Position numbers and translations under genes: made by a program. Shown one piece after another: positions 34,761-46,145 of a stretch of 64,000 nt of DNA. The stretch spans positions 4,174,501-4,238,500 of the forward strand of contig JAQFVV010000072.1 of assembly GCA_028023455.1 (NCBI GenBank), read 5' to 3'. The notes below the pieces were generated by a model. The model made no database searches, had not been told where the DNA came from, and saw only the letters and a program-made list of their open reading frames with translations. The DNA is from Epiperipatus broadwayi. Taxonomy: Eukaryota > Onychophora > Udeonychophora > Euonychophora > Peripatidae. Within the stretch, counting starts at the first letter, position 1. Every line of letters starts with the position of its first letter.

Positions 34761-35174
34761 AAATGTTACTAAAACATAAACATTAAATAATATACTGCTT
34801 GGTATATACTGAAGATAAGCAAAGCAACTGTGTAGTAAGGATACAATGACTCATAATCATAGGTGGTATGCTAGATTAACACAAGTTATTCTAACACTTC
34901 GATACTTACAGTGACATGATAATCTTTAATGAGCTGCATAACATATATAAAATAATCCTTATACAAAAAAAAAATTGCAAGATTTCAATTAAAATCATAA
35001 AATCTACAAAAGAATTAAAACAATTTCAATACTAAAAACTAACAAAATAATTGCATTTGAAAAAAATAATGTAAAGAAAAGGATATTCAAAAACCTAAAA
35101 GTCCAGATTTGATTCCCATGCTAGTACTGTTACTGGTGTAACCAGAAACACCTAAAGAAGAAGAGAATAATACC
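34761..35174. other. Intergenic, no feature recognised
   Basis: AT-rich; nothing supported. Confidence 0.5.
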
Positions 35175-35663
35175 CCTTAAAACAGGGATGGGCAGTTGTT
35201 TTGGTTCAGGGGCCACAGAGGTTTGCGGAGGTCCACATTGGGAGCTACTTTGTGGAAGCGAAGGTTAGCAGAGGGCCACACCTTTTTTTCGTGACACAAT
35301 AAACACACTGCTTTATTCCCTGTATTACCAAAAAAATATTTGTTTGTCCATTTTTCATTAAACACGTGACATTCATCACCGATTTTACATTTTTTAGGAG
35401 GGTTCATGGTTTCACTAAAGTTGGAAATGTATATATTTGCTAATACAAAGACAAAATTGAAATTAACCAGATCAACTGGAAAAGCACTGCACATTGTATC
35501 TACACTGCACATGTGTATTGATGTGGCCATCCTAGTGGAAAATAAGAGACGAATCTTCAGTCATGCATGGGAAGGAAATCTCAGTTCAAGGTGGATTTTT
35601 CTGATTGTCTTGGCAGGCCACATGTGGCCCTCAGACCGCTATTTGCCCACCCCTGACTTAAAA
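35175..35663 (-). mobile_element. hAT element remnant (GTF2IRD2/Charlie-like), 473 bp
   Basis: The element spans 35183-35655. The terminal repeats are CAGGGATGGGCAG on the left and, in reverse complement, CAGGGGTGGGCAAAT on the right, the classic Charlie-type hAT end. GCCACATGTGGCC and a GGGCCACA block lie just inside. The flanks CCTTAAAA (35175-35182) and ACTTAAAA (35656-35663) are an 8-bp target duplication with one mismatch. It retains only the N-terminal zinc-finger part of a transposase on the minus strand, so most of the gene was deleted before or after insertion. Confidence 0.85.
35177..35407 (-). pseudogene. hAT transposase N-terminal zinc-finger fragment
   Basis: From the Met at 35405-35407 (chosen because the family resemblance starts there, although the frame is open to 35530), the peptide reads KKCKIGDECHVFNEKWTNKY followed by FF and KAVCLLCHE (C-x2-C), then NLRFHKV with one His of the finger. 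This is the conserved start of hAT proteins related to GTF2IRD2 and SPIN-DOC, where the finger binds element ends. After about 55 residues the similarity ends and the frame runs into the terminal repeat. The second zinc-binding His is not seen. Deletion derivative, not functional. Confidence 0.75.
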
Positions 35664-35879
35664 AATTGTATAGATACCAACCTGTGTGCTATTACAGATA
35701 GTTAAATGTAATTGGAAAATTTAAATAAAGTTTAAATTTTTTCTAAAGATATTCGTAATTTATCATTACATGATGGAATAGTTCAGCATGCACGCATAAT
35801 AATTCTATTCAGACTTTTTTCTGAAATTATGATTTGTATGTCTAAATTTAAAATATTACATTCCTTACACAAATGTATT

Positions 35880-36258
35880 CTTTACTATGTATTCTTGACT
35901 GAAATCTCATTATCAATTTAACAAAAAAGAAATCAATGTTAAATCCAATAAGGCTTTGAGCATTCCATTGTCGGGTTTTTCCAATGAAATAGATAGTTGA
36001 ATAGTTAGAAAGGTGAGAAGATTGAAGTCTGTCCATTAAAGTTTGAGAAATTGTTATCCTAATATAAACCAAGCACTGATTGTGCATATGTGTGGTAGAT
36101 TATCATCTGGCCTAATTGATGAGTGCTGATTCTGCATGAAATATGCATATCAGAGATCATTATCATTTTTGCGTGTATGTGATCATGTGCATTGGTTGCT
36201 TGAGATAGAATGGAGGATGAACAGACTGATAAATCCTGGGCTCAAATCCCACTAATTA
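35880..36258 (+). repeat. R1 copy
   Basis: Plus sense. It shares GGCTTTGAGCATTCCAT, TCTGTCCATTAAAGTTTGAG, AATATAAACCAAGCACTGATT, GATGAGTGCTGATTCTGCATGAAATATG and the end GCTCAAATCCCAC with the copies at 8103 and 60165. Not coding. Confidence 0.65.
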
Positions 36259-36895
36259 CATCTAATTTAAAATTATTGTTGTTCATTAAAAAAAATTTTT
36301 TTAGCCTGAAGACTAAAACATAATCTTGTTTTAATTATGTATTTCAGTTTATTACTATTTTTGCTTATTTGCAAAGGTGATATATTGAAATTATAAATTT
36401 ATTGAATAGTATGAAAAATATAATACTTAAACAGGTGAAAATAATTACCAAAATTGGCCACTATTAAAGTTATTTTAGATTACTCAACACAAAGGTTCAC
36501 GGTTAGATAAAACTAATAGCAAACTATAAATAAAAATGGTTACAGAAACATTTTAAAATTTGAAACAAACAAAAAAATTAATTAAGAATTCTTAAAATAA
36601 AAATATGTGGTGTAATGATTTAAAATGGTTCCTTCAGTTGAGAAAAGTTCATGGAAACCTATTTCAACATGTTACAATAATGATGATCACTTCTTTCCTT
36701 ATACATCAATCATTCCCCTTTAATTTTAAACCAAAAAAGAATCAATTAAGCTTTTTAATAAAACTATGAAATTGAGACATCAGATAAAGTGTGTTAAAAA
36801 AGTGCTAACTAATATCCTTTAGATGGATTGTTTTTGATAATAAACAATCTAATATTAAAATAAAATATACTTATGACTTGCAAAAGGAAAGTTTT
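36259..36895. other. Intergenic, no feature recognised
   Basis: AT-rich; nothing supported. Confidence 0.5.
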
Positions 36896-37378
36896 ATTAA
36901 TTATTAGATATGTTTTACTAATTCTTATATATGATTCTTGATACGTGGACACTTAAAAGGAATACAGAGACTTCAAAACACTCAATGAAGTATGGAGAGA
37001 TGTATGTGGGGATAACAAGTATGGATTGAAGACAACTACATGAGTGAGAAAGTAAAGTTAATACCGACTTTACTGAAAAAGAAAAAAGCAAGATGATAAA
37101 TATACTCCTTAAAAATAAAATATAAAAAAAGGAAAAATGAAATAGGACTTAGTTGGAAATATTAATAAATTAGATGATAATCAGATGAATAACTGAAATC
37201 GTAAACTAGATCCTAAGAGACGGTAAAAAGACTTAGAAAGAGACCGTACATAAGATGGAGAAAAAAGTTTTTGGAATAATGCAGAGAAGTTATGAATCGG
37301 ACATTCTGAATTAAAATCAAAGACCATCTTATAATGCATCAACGATCGAAAATGATGATAATGTCAAATTATCAATAA
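36896..37378 (+). mobile_element. RTE-clade LINE, 5'-truncated 3' end (copy E)
   Basis: Starts at AAAGTTTTATTAATTATTAG (the RKVFNK segment of the family) and includes GATACGTGGACACTTAAAAG, GGAATACAGAGACTTC, GTATGGAGAGATGTATG and AGAGACCGTACATAAGATGGA. It ends near GCATCAACGATCGAAAATGATGATAATG. Heavily decayed, with an inserted A-rich stretch in the middle. Confidence 0.7.
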
Positions 37379-38164
37379 CGATGAAGTGTGATCATTTTCG
37401 ATAAAACTATACAAACAATATGTAGCCACACATACGTACACAAACAAAATATGATTTATGCGTCAAGTAATTAAGTATTAATTTTAAATTTTAAATTAAA
37501 CCCTAATTTAAATACCAAAGTAGAGTATATTTCATATGATAAATTATTATTTGAATAAGCAGCTTTAGTCAATGTTTACCCCATATATTAAAAATTCATT
37601 GGAAATTAAATTTTTAAGATTAGCATGTAAAACAAAACGGGGGAAACACTAGTCTTTAAAGATCCGTCAGCTTTTAGTGCGAAATCATTAATCTGGAAAC
37701 CAACGGATCATTCATTGACATAATCTTAGACTAAAAGATACATTTCCTGACAAGGTTTACTTTTTTTTTAAATTTCTTTGTTTTTAATTTTTGAATAAGC
37801 GAAATACACAAAAAGAACGATTTAAAAGTAACAAGAAAGTTGGCGTCTCTTAAAAGCTGCAAATTAAAAGATCACTAAGGGAACCATTAATTCTTTCTGC
37901 GTAATTAATCTTCATTGTTTCACGTTTTGTTAAGAAAAATGTATACTTAATTGATGGTTCAAATGTTCCATTTTTTAAATCTCAAATATATATATATATA
38001 TTGTTTCACACACACGTCTCATTATACTTTGACTCCAACATTATAGGGCTTATAATTAGGTGGGGGGAGAGGGAATATTGCATTTCTTCGAATGTATACA
38101 TTATATAATAATCAGCAATCACAACGTAATGTGAGGTGGCTACTCCTTTATCAAAGTTAGGAAT
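37379..38164. other. Intergenic, no feature recognised
   Basis: AT-rich; nothing supported. Confidence 0.5.
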
Positions 38165-39130
38165 TTCTCGGCCAGTATGTCTAAAAAAAACTTTTTAGCC
38201 ACCTTCCCTTTACATTCCCCACCCTAATTTTTTCCCCCATATTCTTCTCTATCCTGCTCTATCCCATCATCTTTGTCCACTCGATGGCCTTTGTATCTAA
38301 ATCCCCCCTTTTCCAACCCTTGTACAAAGACCAATAACTCACTTTCTGTATAATCTCTTTGTCTATATTTAATCTCTCACAACGTCATAAGTATTTACAT
38401 TCAATTAGCAAATGCCTAATATCTCCATGCCTTCCTCACATAACCTGCAGACTAAATCACCCACATTTCTCCATTTATGTGTACATTCCCTTGTAGCTAA
38501 AGATCCTGTTGAGCCTTAAATAGTAAACTACTTTCCCTGTTATTATCATAAATTAATTCACATCCGATATTCTGTGTATTTCTATATATATTTAAACTCT
38601 TTTTACTCTCCATAGTAGTTCTCCATCTTTCCAGTTCCTTATTCTTTTTATTAATGCATCTAATCTACTATCCCAGTCTTTGCCACTATTACACTCAACA
38701 ATTCTCCTAACACAATAATTCTCCTAAAACGATCACCCCACCTATTGTAAAAGTACACTGCAAATCTGCATATTGTACTACCTTTCTCACTCATCTTGGT
38801 GCCTGCCCTTTATTCGTAATCCAATTAAATACTATTTTGGCTAGTCTCTTACTATACATTTTCATTTTGCTTTTTGCATCTCTTATATAAAAACTTGACC
38901 ATTCCATTTCTCCTTGAATTGCCTTCTTTGCCATCACACATCTGCATCTAATGCATGTCTTTCTACTTCTCTTTGTATATTTTCTAAGTAATCTAACACA
39001 CCTTTACTAACACATAATGCATCATTAAAATAGGTTAACCCTATTACTTCCACTGCCTTCCATACAATTCTTTCTACATCATATTGATTATATGAAAACA
39101 CTGTTAATTTCTTTATCAGTCTCTTTCTTT
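38165..39130 (-). pseudogene. LINE-E C-terminal region (tick-type LINE)
   Basis: Marked C/T bias on the plus strand; the minus strand codes. From 39130: RIVWKAVEVIGLTYFNDALC, then VSKGVLDYLENIQREV, then in another frame AIQGEMEWSSFYIRDAKSKM, and near 38450 DLVCRLCEEGMEDIRHLLIE followed by C after one shift (C-x2-C-x(n)-H-x4-C knuckle). The blocks (V/I)WKxxxVxxxTYxxAxxCxS, LExxQREVxRxAL, AIQGxxxWSSFxxRxAxSK and the knuckle match a LINE lineage that I recall from ticks and other invertebrates. Stops and shifts are numerous and the RT palm is missing. Confidence 0.65.
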
Positions 39131-39144
39131 TCTTTGCTACTAAG

Positions 39145-39290
39145 ATAGTTCAGCAACGCCCTCTGTGAACAAATATAAATTATGAACTTCAAACAGCTAA
39201 ACCCAAACGGATACCCAAAGGGTGTTGCCAAAATGTTTTAACATTATGATTAGTGATTTGAATTTTCTATCTATTTCAGCTTGAGAATGC
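39145..39290. mobile_element. Foldback element R8, second copy
   Basis: TTCAGCAACGCCCTCTGTGAA on the left (39147) and an inverted GGGTGTTGCCAAAATG on the right. The right flank GTGATTTGAATTTTCT...TTTCAGCTT is shared with 18776-18815. Confidence 0.6.
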
Positions 39291-40490
39291 ATTACGATAT
39301 ATTATACTAAATTCCAATCCTTGCATGATTTAATAAAAAACTAGAGGTGGATTTGAGAACTTTTCATGGATTGCAGTTTGACTCTGTCGTTTCTGTATTT
39401 GAACAACATATGATTTCTTGAGTGTAACAATTCGATTACTTTAATAAATATCAAAATATAAAAAAAGTAAGCCAAATTTACATTGGGCAGATAAATAAAT
39501 TGGAAATTATTAAAATGCCCCAAGTAGTCTATAGATCAGTATTGTATACACAGTAATTTAAATTGTCCACTCATAAAATGTAAATAATATGAATTAATTG
39601 TCTGACACAATATATGTTTAACTAAGTATATGCAGAAGACACCACATATCTGCAATTCTTAAACATTTTCAATAAACTAGCAGTTCTTTGCAAATTCCAT
39701 CCTAACTCAGAATGGCATTTGTTTAAATTCACAGGTGGTTTACCTCAGACTGCATTTGAACAGTCTGTATACAATCTTGTAGCAAATACTTGCAAATAAT
39801 CATTAAGATTATATATTTTTAATTCTCATTTTTATTAAGAGATAGCATGAGATATCAGCAAAATATAAAAATCTGTAGTTCAAAGGTATTTAACCTATGA
39901 ATTCAATTTGCACAAAATGGTGGCAATTGTTCACATTATCTTTCTTCGAAGAAATAACTGTAATTTTTTTGATTTCAGGTTATGTTGGATCATTTAAAAA
40001 ATATTTTTATTTAATAAAAATTAAAATATATTCATTTTTATAATTATATGTTTTTAGATGGACTTAACATTTCAGCCATTAATATTTTTTGAGCAATCCC
40101 TAGCAGCTGATTGGATTAAATTTCCATCTTTTTATTTTATCACATTTGCTTTCTTAACTCTTAATTACATTTCCACAAATTTCAAATTATTTCTTAGAAA
40201 TATAAGTTTACACATGAAAATCATTTTTACAAATAATATTCCAATTTTGCAAATATAGGAGGAAAATAATAAACTGAAAAATGTAATCAGAATATTAGCA
40301 TTTTTTTTATCTTTCGCATTTGCCAATAAAAATATTTAATGAATGAAATTAGATTTGTTTTAATGCATGTTTCTAAAACCTGAATAAGTTATTGTTTATA
40401 TTATATAAAACAAAATTTTGTTTTAAAATTTAAAATTATAATTTATAATTACTTTAAAAATAACAAAAAGTAATTGTTATGGTCATTACA
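39291..40490. other. Intergenic, no feature recognised
   Basis: AT-rich; nothing supported. Confidence 0.5.
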
Positions 40491-40580
40491 AAGGCTTTCC
40501 TTTGGCCAATCACAACGTGTTATATATTACTCATAAGGCTTTCCTTCAGCCAATCACAACTTGTTATATATTATTCGTAT
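40491..40580. repeat. 44-bp tandem duplication with CCAAT boxes
   Basis: AAGGCTTTCCTT, GCCAATCACAAC and TTGTTATATATTA-type blocks occur twice with a 44-bp period (starts 40491 and 40535). Each unit contains an RGCCAATCAC block that fits the CCAAT-box consensus, followed about 15 bp on by an AT-rich TATATATTA. No gene follows, so promoter function is only a possibility. Confidence 0.7.
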
Positions 40581-41800
40581 CTCTTGATTTGTCTTTTAAA
40601 AGTAAATATATGAATCAAATCATGTTATTTTTGACAAAAAATAAAAGGCGTACAAATATTTTGAAAAAATAATCATAAAACATAGGCAAACTACATTTTC
40701 ATTTTAGAGCACTTTCAAAAGCTTTTTGCAAGATCTCTCGGGCTGGAGAAATAAAGACATTACCCATTAGCGGTGGTCAGCTCACTTATATATATATATA
40801 TGTTTCTTTGTATGATGCTGACATCTTGTGATTTTTTTTTAATTAATAAATCAATATTATTTCAATTCCAGGTTTGCTATCAGATAAATCTAAAACCACA
40901 ATCAAATGCTAAACATAGCAGCAACAGAGTGAATTTAAATCAAAGCAACTGAAAAACAAGCAATGTGTTCATACAGTTTATGGAAATATCACACTAAATG
41001 TTAAACTTATATATCAGTGGAAAAGAAAAAAGTTATATTATTCTCACTTTGTTTTGGAGTTGTTGTTTTTTCTTAAATTTATAATTTTTACAATGTTTTT
41101 GCTCTTTTAATTGAGTTAAAAATTTATTTTAATAATAATTTTGTTAAAATAATAAATCACATATATGAAAATTAGATTTTGAAAAAATAGCCTCAATTTA
41201 ATTATGGTACTTAACTAATAAAAAGTTAACTAAATTAGAATAGGGCAAAAATCTTTCATATAAGATGCCTATCACATGTATCAAAAAATAATTGGAGTAG
41301 ATGTTACTCCATATGCTACTCAAATACTAATTGGTAATGGTTTTAAGCTTAAAGAATAGATATTGCTTTTTTGATTAATTGGGTTGGCTATATACAGCTG
41401 GATAATAGACAAATAAATGATAAATATAATTGTGAATGTTTAGTATCAAATAACTTTCCAACCGCCAAAGTTTAAAATTCTTATTATGGCAGGAAAAAAT
41501 ATTAGCTATCAGGCCAAGAAACATTTTAAAACATTATTTTGAATGTGAGCTTGCCATATGATGTTATGTGTAGTGGTCATATTTATTTGCAAATAACTGA
41601 TGAAGATGACAATATATAGCACAATTGAAGCTTTATGTCTTGATTCCTTGAGAGTAGTACAAGTAGGGTGGCCAACTTTTGACCACACTAACTTTGGGAT
41701 ACCAATCTAAAAAAATTTAAAAAATCAGTTTTTTAAACAAGTATTGTCTGATTACAAAATAAATTATATAAATACTCATATAAACGCAACCCAACGACTC
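40581..41800. other. Intergenic, no feature recognised
   Basis: AT-rich with a TA microsatellite at about 40788; nothing supported. Confidence 0.5.
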
Positions 41801-42003
41801 TTTAGAACATTTTTTAGAAAAACGTTTTATTGTATATATATATGCGTACACAATCTTACGTTTTGACTGTCCTGCAGTCTTCTTTAGAGCCACTGTCACA
41901 TTAAAGTAACAGTGGCTCTGAAGAAGACTGCAGGACAGTCGAAACATAAGATTGTGTATGCGTATATATATATACAATAAAAGGTTTTGCTAAAAAGTGC
42001 TCA
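41801..42003. mobile_element. Near-perfect 200-bp palindrome
   Basis: Arms of about 95 bp centred near 41901: TTTTATTGTATATATATATG and CGTACACAATCTTACG outward, GACTGTCCTGCAGTCTTCTT, then AGAGCCACTGT inward, with only a few differences between arms. The right arm contains CTGAAGA (41918-41924), a GACTG/CAGTC hairpin and GAAAC (41941-41945), a hammerhead-like order. No target duplication is evident. Likely a foldback MITE or an inverted pair of retroelement ends. Confidence 0.75.
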
Positions 42004-42761
42004 AAGTACATTTATAAAAGATATTACAGCAAAATAAAGAAAGTGGTGAATTTGGAAATATATAAATACTCATGAACTGTTTTCATTATGCTTTATTTAA
42101 TTTCTTAGTGCTATACTTTTGACTTTTTAGCTGTCATATCTTCCAATTTGTGTATCCTTGTGAACCGGAAGATGTTTAACATTCCAGAAGATTGCTAGGC
42201 TGATGAGATTATAAGATTATGGAAATGAATATAGTATTATGAAAAATGCATAAGAATAGAAAAAATTTTTGAAGATTCAATGTAAAAAGAAAGAAAAAGG
42301 TATTGCACATACTAGAAAATAATTGATTTTTATTACATGATTAGATATATCTTGACATACTAGTTTTTAAAATCGATGAAAAAAGTAGATCAACTTAACA
42401 ATAAAATATTTATTTCTTAGTAAGTAAACGTCAAACAATAAACAAAACATAGCCTTAAAACTAGACTGGTAATAAATAAATAGATAACATTTTTGAAATA
42501 AAATTATTAACATAGAACTTCAAACACAAAAAAACCTTTCTTTATAAATATATAGTATTTCTGTTATTCTTCTCTATAAATACGCAACCAATTCCTTTAT
42601 TTTTTCTTATGTTTCACTGAGTCATGTTTCTTTTAATTTGGAATAAATAAAGAATTAAAACTCCTTTTTTTTTTTTGTATTTTATAATAATGATAAAACA
42701 AATAAATACTTGAAAAAATTTCTGACAACGACTATATTCAAAAATACCCATTATTTCACAG
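42004..42761. other. Intergenic, no feature recognised
   Basis: AT-rich; nothing supported. Confidence 0.5.
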
Positions 42762-42850
42762 TCGTCCTGCGTGATTTGGTGCTGGAATGGCTGACTCTAA
42801 AGCTCAAAATCCATGGATTGCAACTCAGTAGGCATTTCTGGTACTCAAAC
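42762..42850 (+). repeat. tRNA-like repeat R4, single copy
   Basis: Plus sense: GCGTGATTTGGTGCTGGAAT, GACTCTAAAGCTCAAAATCC and ATGGATTGCAACTCAGTAGG align with the reverse complement of the 133-bp satellite unit. The D-arm-like block is decayed. Confidence 0.6.
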
Positions 42851-43394
42851 TTTTTATAAAGTCTTGAGCAATAAACTAATTGATTTTTTTTTTTACATCT
42901 CAAGCTAAAGGATTAATTTTCTTTTCCTTATAAACTATCACCATCCCTAACAAACATACTACATGGATGCATTTCATATATGCAATTTATAAAAGCAAGA
43001 GAGCAAGAGTATGGGTCCTCTACTACTGAACTCTGTATTATTACCAAGAATATTTAAATAATCTTGTTTGTTACAGTAAACAAATGACATCCCACATAGA
43101 ATTTTGTAAGAACATTTCTACGAGAACTGAAAATTGATATAGGTTGCTCGACCTGTAAGAATGCATACTAATTTCTGCTAAATTGGAACAAAAATAATAA
43201 AAACTCAATGATACAGATGAGTTTTTAAAAAAAGAAATCATATATATATAAGAATAATTTTTTTAAAGTAATTGTGTGTGTGTTTCTAATGATTTAAAAA
43301 ATAAAAAATACATCTTTATTATATATATAATAAATGTCTTGATTCTTTAGCTTACACAGTATGTGATAAAATAAAACCAGCTCTGTATACTAGT
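42851..43394. other. Intergenic, no feature recognised
   Basis: AT-rich; nothing supported. Confidence 0.5.
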
Positions 43395-43515
43395 GCCATC
43401 TTCAGTAAGCTTGAGAAATGAATGATTACCAGATGGTAGTGCATCTAAATCCCCATTTCCAGATTGATTTCTGGCTTTTGCTTTTATCAATGAGGGCTTA
43501 AAAATTCAAAGCTGG
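43395..43515 (-). repeat. Dispersed repeat R5, copy 2
   Basis: In minus sense: GCCCTCATTGATAAAAGC, AAAAGCCAGAAATCAATCTG and GAAATGGGGAT, matching the R5 block at 50780-50830. The CTGATGA element has decayed to ATTGATA. Confidence 0.45.
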
Positions 43516-44185
43516 CAACAACCTTTAATTAACTATTTTACTACTCAAGGTAAAAGTCTGAAATTTCAAAACACCTTAAAATTTTAAACTTAAGCCAATC
43601 TTTATGAGGAGTTATTTAAATTTGAACCCAAGTCAGTAATAATATGTTTAAGTAACTTCAGTTATTTTCTAATTAAAAAGGTGAGGAGCAGGGGTTAAAT
43701 ATACTACCCTCTAGTCATAACTGAGTAATGAATCTTGCTACAAATGGCAAGAGTTGGAAACTTACATATCTGAGTAATTTTACTAATTTCAACAGCATGT
43801 AAATAACTTTTACTACTGCTTAAATCATAACACAGAATATTCTCTTCTAATATGTTAGTTTCAGCTTTTTCGGATATCAATGTTGATTTATTTACAATAT
43901 ATTCTGTTGGAGGTCAGATGAAAGCGAACTCTCCATTTATCAGACTGAATAAATGATCATTGATACATAACAAGTAAAATCGTATTTGCAAATTAGTTAA
44001 AATGATTCCTTACGAGTTTGCTTACAAATAATTCTGAGTAAAGTATTGGAACAAGTGATTATATCCAAGTAATCCATGACATTTGTTTCCATGATGCTGC
44101 AAATACTGAAATTCACAGATAATAGAGAACCATATTATAATATACATTTTTATTCCTATCTATATCTAGGTAAATGCTGAAATAT
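43516..44185. other. Intergenic, no feature recognised
   Basis: AT-rich; nothing supported. Confidence 0.5.
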
Positions 44186-46145
44186 GTCAGGTATTTTTCT
44201 GTATATTAATCCAGCTATAATATAACCCATCTACAACCAATTTGGCAAGACAAACAGAAACCACGCCATCTGGTATTAATAATATTAGGTGCTGATTTAG
44301 AGTGCACTCTCTGCCAACTTGAATTTTAAAGACTGCCCAAAACCACCGCTGCCACATCCAAGCAATAAATGACATTGAATAATCCATACGTTGAATAAAT
44401 GTAAAATTTATCAAACCAAGCTTATAATTTTGAAATACTAAAAGCTGATAATTTCTAAATATGAATTAGGTACTTAAGTACTAGTTTGGACATGTGGTTA
44501 ATGATGGCACTTCGCATTGAAGTATGCTGGGAGGGGAAAGGATGTTTTTGACAATACAAACTATTGTCCAAAAAATGCAGGTCACAAGTATATGGTTTAT
44601 TTACTTTTTTAATGTCTTTTACCTTTTTTAATTAATAAATGTGTACATTATTTTTTGCATTCACTTTCTCCCCTTAAAGTATTTTAAATGTATCATAAAA
44701 AAATATGATGCTTAAGTACCGAATTTTATTACAATATATGCTCATAACCATATGTTGAATAAATATAAAATTCGTTAACCCAAGCTTATAATTTCAAAAC
44801 CCTAAAAGCTTCTAAGTTCTAAAATATGGCAGCTAAAAGAAAAATTGGCTGAAATAAAGCATATTAATTTTATAATTGATCAGATTTTTTCTTATCAGAA
44901 AAAAATTCTTATACTTTGTTACATGTACTTAGAAAAAAAAATGAAGATAAGAAAAAAATAATGTTGTTCACATTTGATTTGACCTGGATATCAGATCTAC
45001 ACTTGATCACGTGAGGTCCTTATGGGTTCTTGAAATTGCTACAAACCCACATAATTATTTACATAACTTTCAATCTATTAATATCAAAATGACTTTTACC
45101 ATCAACAAATGAAGACGGAAACATGTTTAAAAAAATATGTACAGATTTTAATAAAAATATGCTGATTATTTCAAACGTAAAACAGGTATTGGTTTTTAAG
45201 TAAAATAAACATTAACCTTTTCACTGTCATAGGTAGCATTAGCATATTTGAGAAATTTAATGAATAAATCTGTCTCATTTAGATTTTTTTATCCATGCAC
45301 CAGCAAATAACAACATGTGAGAAATGAAAACACAACATTACTTGCTTTTGCAAAAAAAAAAGTTTGATTTTTTCATTTTTTATTAATTGTAAAATTAATA
45401 TTCTTTACTTTAGGCAATTATTCTTTTGGCAAATGTTAAAATAAAATCCAATTTATTATTAATTGTAGAATTAATATGCTTTAGCAGTTGTTTCTACATT
45501 TATTCAACATGTTACGTGCATATATTGTAATAAAATTCGTAATTAGAAATTATAAGCATGGTTTGATCAATTTTACATTTATTCATTAAACATATATAGA
45601 CACATGGTATATATTAAGCCTGTGTTTCAGTCATTAAACATGTGCTATGGACATATATTGTAAAAAAAAATTGTATTTAGAAGTTATAAGCTTTTAGTAT
45701 TTCGAAATTACAAGCTTGGTTTGATCAATTTTATATTTATTGAACATGTGGTTATGGACATATATTGTAATTAATTTAATACTTTTAAATTATAAAGCTT
45801 TTAGTATTTCAAAATTATAAGTTTGGTTTGATCGGACTTCTGCATTTTTAAATGATACTTTGTATAGTCAAAAACATCCTTCCCATCCTGGCATATTTCG
45901 ATGCAAAGCACCATCATTAACCAAATTTCTGGACAAACCCTTAAGAAGGATACTGATTTAGACTGTACTCTCTCCATTTTGAATTCTAAGGACCGTCTAA
46001 AACCACAGCTAACACATCCAAGCAAACTTATTTGGATTATTCAGTCATTTATCGCTTGGATATGTCAGTGGTGGTTTTGTGCGGTCCTTAGAATTCAAAA
46101 TGGTGGAAAGAACACTTTAAGTCAGCACCCAATATTATTTATCTT
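44186..46145. repeat. Nested inverted-repeat complex
   Basis: The left block 44280-44570 and the right block 45840-46020 carry shared segments in mixed orientation. TTAATGATGGCACTTCGCAT and its inverted partner (45900-45925) bracket a GGATGTTTTTGACTATAC block. GTGCTGATTTAGAGTGCACT recurs directly near 45953. Between them, 45490-45840 holds about three imperfect tandem units (ATATTGTAAT, AATTATAAGCTTGGTTTGAT and TTTATATTTATTGAACATG), with inverted matches at 44390-44460 and 44750-44830. No transposase is seen. The region looks like repeated rearrangement of one foldback family. Confidence 0.55.
45945..46140. mobile_element. Foldback element inside the complex
   Basis: The arms at 45948-46020 and 46048-46138 are inverted copies that share CCATTTTGAATTCTAAGGAC, CAAAACCACAGCTAAC and CATATCCAAGCG. 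A related single arm lies at 44284-44370. Confidence 0.65.
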
